Source: Streptomyces maremycinicus (GTDB taxonomy: Bacteria; Actinomycetota; Actinomycetes; Streptomycetales; Streptomycetaceae). From it: DNA of 57,333 nucleotides. The notes below the pieces were generated by a model. That model saw nothing but the letters and a program-made list of their open reading frames with translations. It had not been told where the DNA came from and searched no databases. A program made the position numbers and the translations under genes. How positions within the stretch are numbered: position 1 is the first letter of the stretch; the number at the start of each line of letters is the position of its first letter. The stretch covers positions 1 to 57,333 of the forward strand of contig NZ_BBYG01000030.1 of NCBI RefSeq assembly GCF_001184025.1, read 5' to 3'. Below are positions 25,102-33,385 of the stretch, piece by piece.

Positions 25102-26379
25102 CTACGCCTGCTCCACCGTGCGAAGACCGTCTGCGGCTGCCGTCTGATCGACTGGTGTCAGGCGGTTGATGCGATACACAGCCGGGACGCAGAGGTTCAG
25201 GACGGTCGCGGCAACAATCAATCCCGCGCACGTCAGCAGCACTGCCTGGCTGCTCCAAGAGTGGGCCGCGAGGGCGGTGATGAGGTACCCCAGGGGAATG
25301 GCGAGGCGTTCCCCGACGCCGTTGAAGGCGCTCATGCGGCCCTGTTCCGCCTGAGGCACATGCTGTTGAAACGCAGTGCTCCAGGCGACGATCGCGACGT
25401 CCAGCCCGACCCCTGCCAGTGCAGCGGCCAGCAGGACAAGAGACAGCGGCACCGTGCAGGCCAAAGCGGCCAAGGGGAGCGCGAGAGCACCGGCCGTGAC
25501 GACCGCGACCATGAGCAGCCGGTACGGCTTCCAGCGCAGGCAGACGACGGTCCCCGCCAGCAGACCACACGTGAAGGCCGCCTGGATCAGGCCCCAGTCG
25601 CGGGCTCCGGCGTACTGCGCCGCGGCCACGAGTGGGCCCAGAAGCTGGAAACCCGCCAGCCACGCCGCGACCAGGACCGTGCCGGCTGCCGTATAGGTCC
25701 ACAGCCAGGTACGCGACCAGAAGCCCACCCAGCCCGCCCGCAGGTCGCTCAGGACACCGCCAGGTGCGACGAGCGGGGCCTCCAGACGCAGGCCCAGAAG
25801 CAGAACGGCCGCGGCGGCGAACGTGAGCGCGTCCCAGGCCAATGCCCATGCCGCTCCGCTGGCGGCGACGATGACACCGCCGACGACCGGACCCAGCACC
25901 TTGACCGCGTTGCTCGGCAGCCTGAGCAACGCGTTGGCCTGTTGCAGGTGCCGCTCCGGAACGATCTGCGCAACGGCGCCCTGCGCAGCCGGCACGGTGA
26001 ACGACGCCGCAGTTCCCGAGACGAAACCGCATGCTGCGATCGACACCGTCGTCGCATGTCCGGTGGCCACGGTGACGGCCAACGCACCTTGCGCGCCTGC
26101 CGCCAGCAGATTCCCGATGAAGAGGAGCCAGCTGCGGGACAGCCGGTCAGCGAACAAGCCGCCCGCGAGCAGGAACACGATCGTGGGGACAGTGTTCGTG
26201 GCAAGCACCACACCGAGAGACCCCGCGCCACCGCCCTGCTCAATGACGGCGTAGGCCAGGGCAAGAGGGGCCATCGCGGACCCCGTGGCCGAGATGAGAT
26301 TGGCCGACACGAAACGCCGGAAACCCGCGATCTTCGCCAGCGTACGGATCGACGTCGGTGACTCGTCGGCGACTTTCAT
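25102..26379 (-). CDS. MFS transporter (EntS-like exporter type)
   Basis: A 425-residue major facilitator with about 12 hydrophobic helices, of the MFS_3 type that includes the enterobactin exporter EntS and several macrolide-efflux proteins. The cytoplasmic loop after helix 2 has the signature-like GGLFADRLSR, and the matching loop in the second half reads TAFQQHVPQAEQGRMSAFNG. ATG 26379 is preferred because GGGGAG lies directly before it. Substrate cannot be inferred, and no biosynthetic gene adjoins it. It ends with a Thr/Ala-rich tail just before the His-rich stretch noted separately. Confidence 0.88.
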   Translation of the reverse strand: MKVADESPTSIRTLAKIAGFRRFVSANLISATGSAMAPLALAYAVIEQGGGAGSLGVVLATNTVPTIVFLLAGGLFADRLSRSWLLFIGNLLAAGAQGALAVTVATGHATTVSIAACGFVSGTAASFTVPAAQGAVAQIVPERHLQQANALLRLPSNAVKVLGPVVGGVIVAASGAAWALAWDALTFAAAAVLLLGLRLEAPLVAPGGVLSDLRAGWVGFWSRTWLWTYTAAGTVLVAAWLAGFQLLGPLVAAAQYAGARDWGLIQAAFTCGLLAGTVVCLRWKPYRLLMVAVVTAGALALPLAALACTVPLSLVLLAAALAGVGLDVAIVAWSTAFQQHVPQAEQGRMSAFNGVGERLAIPLGYLITALAAHSWSSQAVLLTCAGLIVAATVLNLCVPAVYRINRLTPVDQTAAADGLRTVEQA

Positions 26380-27322
26380 GATCTCCCCAGGGCTCGGCGC
26401 AGCGAGCACCCTAGTGCAGAGGCACGCCGCGCCGAATGACGGTCATCAGAGTTGGCCGACACCCCCTCATCGCCTCGAGGACCATGCACCGGGCGTCCGC
26501 CGACGACGAGTTCGGCCACGAGCACGCAAGGGGTTGGGGTTCATGAGACCGCCGAGGCGATCGTCAGGACGGTCACCGGCCCCGGTGGCCGCTCCCGGCA
26601 GCCTGCTGCTCGGGAGATGGGACGACCACGGGACGCCGACCGGCCGCAGGGTCAGCCCGAGACCGTAAGCCGCCGAGGTGTGTGCACGGTCCGCCCCATG
26701 CAGACGACAAGAACCGGAACTGCCGGCGCCCTCGGGGCTGAAGCCACCCGGCCGGGGTATCCGCCTGTGCATGCTTGCTCTGATTGCCTACCGCTCGTAC
26801 CACGGCGCAACGACCGTGTGGGCCTTCGTCGTTGCCATCCTCATCGTGCTGGCCGCCGGTTGGTACATCCGACGACGAAGGTAGTCGCGACACCCGCACT
26901 TCTGCTTCCGTTGGTCCGGCAAGCCGCTCCGTACGGTCGATCGGGATCCTGTGGACGATCTCGCAGTGAGCGGCGGGCACCACGATGTCCGCAGGCTCCA
27001 CGGGCCGCCCCTCGCCGCTGTCAGCTCGAGGGCCGAACCGCCGTCCTGCTCCTGGACACCGGGGGCACCGATCCCTGCTGCTTCGGGCACGGCGGTCCAG
27101 GGACTCGATCAGCGGTGTTTCCGAACGTCCGACGTCGAACCAGCTCCTGTTGTACTGGAACACCGGGCGCGTCCGATGCGCCCCTCGAGCATGGAGGATT
27201 CGGGCGGACGGAGAAAGGTTGCTCGCACTGTAGCCCGCCTCCGCTCGTGGGGGGGGCCGACAGACTGAGGGCCGCCGCCGGTACTGCGCTCCCCGGCAGC
27301 GGCTTCGAAGGAAGGTCTCCTG
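26380..27322. other. largely empty 940-base interval
   Basis: Apart from the small single-helix frame at 26771-26884 nothing firm is seen. A minus-strand stretch around 27163-27060 has coding-like codon bias (begins FQYNRSWFDVGRSETP) but changes frame and has no ribosome site, so a decayed gene is possible. Confidence 0.4.
26771..26884 (+). CDS. possible 37-residue single-helix membrane peptide
   Basis: Frame MLALIAYRSYHG followed by the hydrophobic helix TTVWAFVVAILIVLAAGWYI and the basic end RRRR. Such short membrane proteins are common in Streptomyces and often missed. No strong ribosome site precedes the ATG. Function unknown. Confidence 0.4.
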   Translation: MLALIAYRSYHGATTVWAFVVAILIVLAAGWYIRRRR

Positions 27323-28711
27323 TCAGCCCAGGGACTTGATCAGGCGTTCGATGCGGGCGGCGACCTTCTCCGCCGTGCCCTGCACGTAGAAGCCGTCCCT
27401 GGCCTCGTAGGTGTAGTGGTCGTAGTTCCACCGGTCGGGCATGTTCTTGGCACCGCCCTCGAACATCGACATGACGAACGTGCTCGAGAAGGGTGAGTTC
27501 TCACGGATGGCGATGGCGGTGCTGGTGGACAGTTCCGGCTCCACGCCGGCGAAGACCCCCTTGCCGACCTGGAAGACCCAGAGGGGGATGTCCACGCTGA
27601 CGGTCGGCGTGTAAGTGGCGGTCTTGACCGGTCCGTCGGGGTGGTCGGTGGTCATCTGGGTGGTGGTGACGGTGTCGGTGAGCAGCCGTACGGAGACATT
27701 GTTGCCGCTCTCGTAGCGGGTGACGGCCTGAGCGACGCGGACGATCTCGTTGCCGAGACGTTCGCTCTGCGCGGTCAGCAGGGCGAACCCGGCGTCCTGG
27801 AGGTCGACGCCGTAGGTCCAGCCCTTGTCCTTGTCGATGGTGTACCGCTTCGCACGATAAGCGGGGAACTGGTCACCGCACGCCCCGACCAGCCAGAAGC
27901 CGACCGCACCGGAGTACTGGCTCTCCACATGGGCCATGGCGGCGCCGGCCAGGTCGGAGGTGATCGGCAGGTTACCGTCGGCCGTCTTCGAGTCCTGCAT
28001 CACGCAGGACTGGACGTTGTAGTTGGTCAGGACGGCGATGGGGTTGCCGTCGAGGTCGTTGAAGCGTGCCACGTACACGCCGTCGTCCGATGTGCCCTGT
28101 TCGTTGACGCCCAGCCAGTAACCATCGGCGGTCAAGACGTTGCGGTTGACGTTGACGTCGGCTGAACCCGAGCCGTAGCCGACCTGGGCACTCCGCAGGT
28201 TCTCGACGGCGTCGGCCACGGCGGTCCTGGTCGCGGCGGCGATGGCCCGCACATAGGCGGCGGCCCCGGCCGACGCGGTGCTCGCGGCGACATGCGGCGC
28301 GGAGAAGCAGTGGGTGACGGTCACCATGATGTCCGCGGCGGCGACGCCGGTGGCGGCGGTGATGGCCGTCCGCATGAGGGCGACCGCCTCGGCACTGATC
28401 GAGGTCAGGTCCAGTACCGCGAGAACGAAGCTGCGGGACGTGGATTCCACCAGCAGGACACGAACGTACAGATCGTCGTGGACGGAGGTGAAGTTGTCCA
28501 GCGGCAGTATCGAGGCGTCCGGCGTGAACTTCGCCTTGCCCGCACCGACCCGCAGACCGTTCTTCGTCCGGGTGGCGGCGCCGGCCGAACCCGCTGCGCC
28601 CACCACCGTGGTCGCCGCTGCGGCCACGGCCGCCGCCGCCACGACGGTGCGGCGCCTCAGCACTGGGAAGGAGCCATATCCGTCGAATTCGTTCTCGTGC
28701 CGCTGCGACAT
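27323..28711 (-). CDS. Tat-exported neutral/alkaline ceramidase-like protein
   Basis: A 462-residue exported protein. A twin-arginine-type leader (VLRRRTVVAAAAVAAAATTV) spans about residues 17-48. The mature part resembles the N-terminal catalytic domain of neutral/alkaline non-lysosomal ceramidase: GLRVGAGKAKFTP opening, the strand-rich VLAVLDLTSISAEAV, and TVTHCFSAPHVAAS with the zinc-type His pattern. It is shorter than full ceramidases (~640) because the Ig-like C-terminal domain is lacking. Substrate could be a sphingolipid, an N-acyl lipid or another amide. ATG 28711 has GTGGAGG nine bases before it. It is divergent from another exported hydrolase. Confidence 0.75.
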   Translation of the reverse strand: MSQRHENEFDGYGSFPVLRRRTVVAAAAVAAAATTVVGAAGSAGAATRTKNGLRVGAGKAKFTPDASILPLDNFTSVHDDLYVRVLLVESTSRSFVLAVLDLTSISAEAVALMRTAITAATGVAAADIMVTVTHCFSAPHVAASTASAGAAAYVRAIAAATRTAVADAVENLRSAQVGYGSGSADVNVNRNVLTADGYWLGVNEQGTSDDGVYVARFNDLDGNPIAVLTNYNVQSCVMQDSKTADGNLPITSDLAGAAMAHVESQYSGAVGFWLVGACGDQFPAYRAKRYTIDKDKGWTYGVDLQDAGFALLTAQSERLGNEIVRVAQAVTRYESGNNVSVRLLTDTVTTTQMTTDHPDGPVKTATYTPTVSVDIPLWVFQVGKGVFAGVEPELSTSTAIAIRENSPFSSTFVMSMFEGGAKNMPDRWNYDHYTYEARDGFYVQGTAEKVAARIERLIKSLG

Positions 28712-29109
28712 ATCAAAATCCTCCACAGGAAAGCGGATCGACCGACGCGGTTTCAGCCACCGGACAGAAATTGCTACGGCTGACAGCGGTGCCCTGACAC
28801 CGAGGAAGCATCACAGCGGTCCCTTTGATCAGCAATTCGCGGGCTGCAATCTCAGGTTTCACGCCCCGCACGTTGACGCATGACGGCACGCCACCGAACC
28901 TTCTGAACGCAGCGCAGAGATGCGCGTTCCGTGACATCGATTCCCATCCCGAGTGAATCATAAGAAACGCACAGGGAATTCAGAGAAGGATCTTCACAGC
29001 ATTTCCATTGCTTGCGGCAGGTCCTCACTCATGAATGTCGTGGAACATGACTGCGCGACTACGCGCCCTCGGGTCACCGATCATGAAACCTGACGTGCAA
29101 GGAGTTCAG

Positions 29110-30480
29110 TTGAGCAGCAGGCGTGCATTCATAGCGGGATCCGTCGGAACCGGCATCGCGGTCGCCGGCGGAGCCGCCTACCAGGCTTCGGCGGCGACCG
29201 AGGGAAAGGGGAGCTCCACCGCCGGCCGAGACCACGTCCAGGGCGCCACAGCGATCACCCAGGTCTACGGAGACGGCCAGAAGTTCGTCGCGGTGGCCGT
29301 CGAGTACGACCACGACGTCAGCAGCCGCCACCTGACGACATCCACCTTCGCCGTCGACGGCCGAACGATCACTGGCGTGTACGCGAACGACAGCGCTGAG
29401 CGAGGCGACCGGGGCAAGAACGGGCGTTTCGTGATCGTCGAGCTGTCCCCCGACGACACCGGCGCCGCCTTGTGGTCCACAGGAGGAGGCGGCGGTGGCG
29501 GTGGCGGAACTCCCACGGCCTCCCCCACCGCCTCCGCTTCGGCGGGCACCGCTGCACAGAGCGGCCCGACCCTCCGCACTCCTTCGGCCACCGTGACCCA
29601 GACCGGAAGCGTCTACACCACCACCGGCCGCCGCTACGAACCCGACGGGACCGCGCTGACCACTGACAAGGTGGTCAACCCCGTCGTGGACGACTTCCGC
29701 CAGCTCACCTTCGACGACCCGGAAACCGGCGAGAGTCTCCCGTACAACCTCTACGTCCCCCGCGACTACGACCCGCACAAGAAGTACCCACTGGTCCTCT
29801 TCATGCACGACGCGAGCGTCGTCGGAGCCCCCGTCCTCGGGCCTCTGGTCCAGGGCTTGGGCGCCGTGGTCTGGGCTTCACCCGAAGACCAGGCCAAGCA
29901 CGAGTGCTTCGTCCTGGCACCGCAGTACCCCAGCGTGGTCGTCGAGGACGACTACCTGCCGACCGACCTGTTCGACACCACCATCCATCTGGTGGAACAC
30001 CTCACCGATCAGTACGGCATCGATCCCGATCGCCGCTACACCACCGGTCAGTCGATGGGCGCCATGATGTCGCTCGGCTTCGGCATCAAGTACACCGACG
30101 TCTTCGCGGCCCTGTACATCGTCGCAGGACAGTGGCCCGCCGAGCAGGCCTCTCCGCTCGCCGGCAAGAAGATGTGGGTCCACGTCTCCGAGGGCGACAC
30201 CAAGGCGTTCCCCGGCGAGAACGCCATCATGAAGGTCATCAAGGCGGAGGGCACGAAGATCGCTACCGCGGCGGGCTGGGACGCCCAGTTCACCCAGGCC
30301 GAGTACGCTGCCGCGGTCCGCGCGATCACATCCCAGAAGGCACCGGTGCAATACACCACCTTCCTCAAGGGAACCGTCGCCGGAAGCAGCGGCGGCGCCG
30401 GTTCCGAGCACACCGGCACCTGGAAGTACGCCTACAGCATTCCCGGCATCAGGGACTGGGTGTTCCGCCAGTCCCGGTAG
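29110..30480 (+). CDS. Tat-exported esterase with N-terminal Ig-like domain
   Basis: A 456-residue exported alpha/beta hydrolase. The leader SSRRAFIAGSVGTGIAVAGG carries a twin-arginine signal. Residues about 45-125 form an Ig-like domain of the kind found before esterase domains (as in Thermotoga EstA). A Gly9 plus Thr/Pro/Ser linker follows, and then the hydrolase domain with nucleophile elbow TGQSMGAMMS, an acidic residue in HVSEGDTKAFPGE and His in GSEHTGTWKYAY. PHB-depolymerase/LpqC-like esterases share this pattern. The TTG start is supported by AAGGAG five bases before it, although ATG 29083 is possible. Together with the divergent ceramidase-like gene it suggests extracellular lipid or polyester degradation. 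Confidence 0.85.
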   Translation: MSSRRAFIAGSVGTGIAVAGGAAYQASAATEGKGSSTAGRDHVQGATAITQVYGDGQKFVAVAVEYDHDVSSRHLTTSTFAVDGRTITGVYANDSAERGDRGKNGRFVIVELSPDDTGAALWSTGGGGGGGGGTPTASPTASASAGTAAQSGPTLRTPSATVTQTGSVYTTTGRRYEPDGTALTTDKVVNPVVDDFRQLTFDDPETGESLPYNLYVPRDYDPHKKYPLVLFMHDASVVGAPVLGPLVQGLGAVVWASPEDQAKHECFVLAPQYPSVVVEDDYLPTDLFDTTIHLVEHLTDQYGIDPDRRYTTGQSMGAMMSLGFGIKYTDVFAALYIVAGQWPAEQASPLAGKKMWVHVSEGDTKAFPGENAIMKVIKAEGTKIATAAGWDAQFTQAEYAAAVRAITSQKAPVQYTTFLKGTVAGSSGGAGSEHTGTWKYAYSIPGIRDWVFRQSR

Positions 30481-30502
30481 ACCGCCATCCGAAGATTTAC
30501 GT

Positions 30503-30544
30503 CAGGCAGTGGCGCGCCCAGCGAATTGGGCAGACCACTGCCTG
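30503..30544 (+). terminator. nested hairpin after the esterase gene
   Basis: Outer perfect arms CAGGCAGTGG / CCACTGCCTG enclose a smaller inverted repeat (GCCCA / TGGGC), 22 bases after the esterase stop. The ~220 bases that follow, up to the convergent histone-fold gene, hold nothing assigned. Confidence 0.65.
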
Positions 30545-30763
30545 CATCCCGGGCAAAGAGATGCACCCCCGCGATACGGATCTTTTGGCGGCCTCAACAA
30601 GGTTACTGACGCGCCCTACCCTCACCACCGGGATCACCCGCGTACCGAAGGGGAGATCACCGGTGGGAACCCTCGGCGGCCAGTTCTGAGACCTTTACCG
30701 TGAACGACCTTCAGAAACCGGGACTCGGTTCAGGCACTGGGCAGAGTGCAGGGACGGGCTCGA

Positions 30764-31540
30764 TCAGTTGGCCGACGTGTTCCGTGTCAACTCGGCTGCC
30801 TCGGTGATGGCGCGTTGTCCGAGAACGCCGAACAACTGCATCGTGACGGCGGCCAGGACGTCGTCCCCGCCTACAGTCCGCCCGTCCCCGCGACGGGTGG
30901 ACAGGGCGAGAAGGGGGTCCTTGAGCCGCGGGGCCGGGGCTGGCTCACCCGGCACCACCAGACTGACCGTCCCGAACCGCTTGACCCCGCCCTCGCGGAC
31001 GACCCTGGCCGCGTCCTGGGCCAGGGCCGTCAGGAACACGCTCGCGATTCCGTCCAGGTCGCGGACCATCGCCGGGACCGCCCTCACCCCCCGGCTCCCC
31101 AGCAGCCTTCTCACCCCGGCCTCGAACCGATGGGCCCCAGCCACACCACTCGGTGTACACGCCCCGCGGCGCTCACGAAGAGACACGAGCGCACCGTCGG
31201 CGTTGCGCACCTCGCCCATCAGGCCGTGGAAGGTCGGGCTGTGCAGGTACCACGCCGAGCCCACCTCCACCTCGATGTTCCGGTCGATCGCCGAGATGAG
31301 GTCCTTCGGAATCAGCTTCTTCCTGGCCTCCTCGGCCGCCGCGCTTCTCGCGCCGTCGATGATCTCCGTCAGCACGGTCCGCGTCACCGACGCGGCGGCC
31401 CACGCGGCCGACAGAGAAACGTGCAGCGGGGTCACGTCCCTGAACACCGCTTTGACGAGCTGAGGCTTGAACGGCAGGTCGGTCACGACGGAAGCGGACT
31501 GCGGACCGCTGCGCCTGGTGCGTGGGGGCTGTGTGGTCAT
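30764..31540 (-). CDS. predicted double histone-fold protein (H2A-like plus H4-like)
   Basis: A 258-residue soluble protein. Residues ~22-90 follow eukaryotic H2A helix by helix: LPFKPQLVKAVFRD (alpha1), then the long alpha2 ending LTEIIDGARSAAAEEA, then KKLIPKDLISAI, which mirrors H2A's RIIPRHLQLAI. Residues ~139-231 resemble H4: GVRRLLGSRGVRAVPAMVRD corresponds to [20 protein letters not shown] and DGIASVFLTALAQDA to RGVLKVFLENVIRDA. RTVGGDDVLAAVT then fits H4's KTVTAMDVVYAL after a ~30-residue insertion. A short Arg/Pro N-terminal tail exists. This was aligned by eye, not computed. DNA binding is inferred. No ribosome site precedes the ATG; instead ACCTCCTT occurs there. The ALF-repeat gene lies upstream on the same strand. 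Confidence 0.7.
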   Translation of the reverse strand: MTTQPPRTRRSGPQSASVVTDLPFKPQLVKAVFRDVTPLHVSLSAAWAAASVTRTVLTEIIDGARSAAAEEARKKLIPKDLISAIDRNIEVEVGSAWYLHSPTFHGLMGEVRNADGALVSLRERRGACTPSGVAGAHRFEAGVRRLLGSRGVRAVPAMVRDLDGIASVFLTALAQDAARVVREGGVKRFGTVSLVVPGEPAPAPRLKDPLLALSTRRGDGRTVGGDDVLAAVTMQLFGVLGQRAITEAAELTRNTSAN

Positions 31541-31766
31541 CGAAGGAGGTGCTTTCTGCTGTCGGAGGTGTCGGCGGCCCATGCCGCATCGGGCCGCGAG
31601 ACCACAGAGCTCTGCGGAGGGTGCCGAGCCGGCGGAGGGCCTGCCGGGCGGGGCCGCCGGCACACAGAGGTGCAGGCGGCCCCACCCGGATTCTCGCGTT
31701 CCGGCGACCGGGCGTGCGGCATGGGGTGCCGCACGGGCGACGCGCTGTGGTGCGGCGCCGTGCCGG

Positions 31767-32354
31767 TCAGGCGGCCTGGTACCTGCCGACTTCCAGGAAG
31801 TGGCGCAGTGCTTCGGGTGTGTTGTCGTCGAGGGCGGCGTTGGCTGCCGCGCGCAGGGCCGGGCTGATGGACGGGTCGGCGAGGATGCGGGCGATGGCGA
31901 CGCGGTCGTCCTCGGCCTGGGCGATGCGGTAGCCGGTCTCCAGCCAGGCGCGGATCGCGTCGGAGTCGTTGGCGTCCAGGAGGGCATTGACCTCGGCGAT
32001 GACGCGCCGGCCGCTGTCGGGGTCGGCGAGCAGGCGCGTGATGGCGACGAGGTCGTCCTCGGCCTGGGCGATCCGGTAGCCGGTCTCCAGCCAGGCACGC
32101 ATCGCCTCGGGGTCGTTGGCGTCCAGGAGGGCGTTGGCCTCTCGTGTCACACGCCGCCCGCTGTCCGGGTCGGCGAGGATCCGGGCTATGGCCACCTTCA
32201 GGTCGTCGGCGTCCGGCTCGTCCGCGGACGAGGACACCGCGGGCACCGTCACCGCGGCCGGTGCCGCCGTGGCGGCGAAGGACGGGGTGGCGAGCAGGAG
32301 GGCCGGGGCGATGATGCCCGCGGCAATGCCGGGCGCTACGCGATGCAGTCGCAA
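31767..32354 (-). CDS. exported ALF-repeat protein
   Basis: A 195-residue secreted protein: signal peptide of about 28 residues (IAAGIIAPALLLATPSFA), a Ser/Asp linker, then three ~43-residue ALF-type repeats. Each contains IARILADPDSGRRV, NALLDANDPEAMRAWLETGY and RIAQAEDD or close variants; the third is more divergent. ALF repeats are helical units of unknown function, common in actinobacterial exported proteins. It may be co-transcribed with the histone-fold gene 226 bases downstream. The repeats are nearly identical at DNA level in places, so unequal recombination could change copy number. Confidence 0.85.
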   Translation of the reverse strand: MRLHRVAPGIAAGIIAPALLLATPSFAATAAPAAVTVPAVSSSADEPDADDLKVAIARILADPDSGRRVTREANALLDANDPEAMRAWLETGYRIAQAEDDLVAITRLLADPDSGRRVIAEVNALLDANDSDAIRAWLETGYRIAQAEDDRVAIARILADPSISPALRAAANAALDDNTPEALRHFLEVGRYQAA

Positions 32355-32568
32355 GGGGAATGCTCCTCTTCGTTTGCTACGGAGGTCAGTTGAGGATGCC
32401 TCAGTGCGTCCTCTTCAGTGATGCTGCCACCTGGGTCTGACAGTGGCAGTTGCCCCGCTGCGGTCGCAGGGCACCGTCGCCGCGGGCGTGGCCGGTGTTT
32501 CATACCGGCGCGCCTTCGCGAAGGGTGGCTTTGAGGGTGGCCTTGAGCGCGGCTCGGGTTGTCAGGGC

Positions 32569-32927
32569 ATGATCGGGACGAGACGATTCCTGGGGGCGGT
32601 CGTGGTGTGGTCCGAGCGTGTGGTGGTGCACGACGGGGTTCGGCTTGTCTGCCGGGACCGGGGCGGGCCGGAGGAGCCGGTCGTGCTGCTGCACGACTGC
32701 ACGACTTGGCCGGTCGTGCGGGTGATTGGGAGGTGATGATCTCGCGGCTGGTTGCCCTGTATCGGTTCGTCTCGGTCGTTCAGCGCGGGCACGGAGCGAG
32801 CGAGCGTCGTCCGCAGGATGCCTCCCGGGCCGCCTATGTCGCCGTCGCTGCAACCGTGCCCCCGGGAGAGGGAGATCCCTCCTTCGCCTACGGACTGGCA
32901 GCGGTCGGGGCACGCACCAGCGCGTGA
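32569..32927 (+). pseudogene. alpha/beta hydrolase, frameshifted and truncated
   Basis: The start of an alpha/beta hydrolase reads VRLVCRDRGGPEEPVVLLH. The frame then breaks at a tandem duplication of CTGCACGA (32689-32704). Deleting one copy restores LLHDLAGRAGDWEVMISRL, and the other frame continues QRGHGASERRPQDASRAAYV, as in intact relatives. After about residue 100 homology ends and the catalytic Ser and His regions are missing. It is therefore inactivated twice, by slippage and by deletion. Confidence 0.75.
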
Positions 32928-33097
32928 CCTGCCGTGGAGGGATTGGACTTACGTCGCTTTGGTCCCGCAGAAGTTCACGTACCTGCCGCTGACCACCGCG
33001 ACAACATCACCTTCGCGCAGGGCGACACCACTGACGCAGGCCTGCTCGCCGCGTGCGGCGTCCGGCGCCGCGGAGACGCTGCCGGGCCTCTACTGGC

Positions 33098-33323
33098 GGC
33101 AACAACACCCTCCTCACCAGCGAATGGTTCGGTGGGCAGCATCTCTCCGGCGGACCGTGGCAGCGTCTGGTCCTCACCCGCGCCTTCCACAGGCAGGGGG
33201 CACTGCTGGTCACGGACCAGGAACAGATCGTCCGGGAGGACACCTACACAACCTACCCAGCAGCCGGGGCTCTCCCAGACCGTGTGGGACCTTCAGCGCC
33301 GGATGCGCGGCGACGCCGCCTGA
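33098..33323 (+). pseudogene. C-terminal remnant of an unidentified gene
   Basis: One frame reads EWFGGQHLSGGPWQRLVLTR and HRQGALLVTDQEQIVREDTY. Near 33265 the coding-like frame switches and ends VWDLQRRMRGDAA before a stop. Codon bias is strong, but there is no start, and I do not recognise the family. It lies directly before the tandem-Nudix gene, which suggests decay of an upstream operon member. Confidence 0.4.
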
Positions 33324-33385
33324 CCGCCACAACCAGGTCCGCACCGAACACACGCCCGCCCGCCGTCCTGAAAGGCAGAAGCCAC

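Noticed and set aside
31543..31600. Plus-strand gene starting after the perfect AAGGAGGT
   Set aside because: No ATG or GTG at proper spacing opens a coding-like frame; only CTG is available, and the peptide is Gly/Arg-rich noise antisense to the region between the ALF and histone-fold genes.
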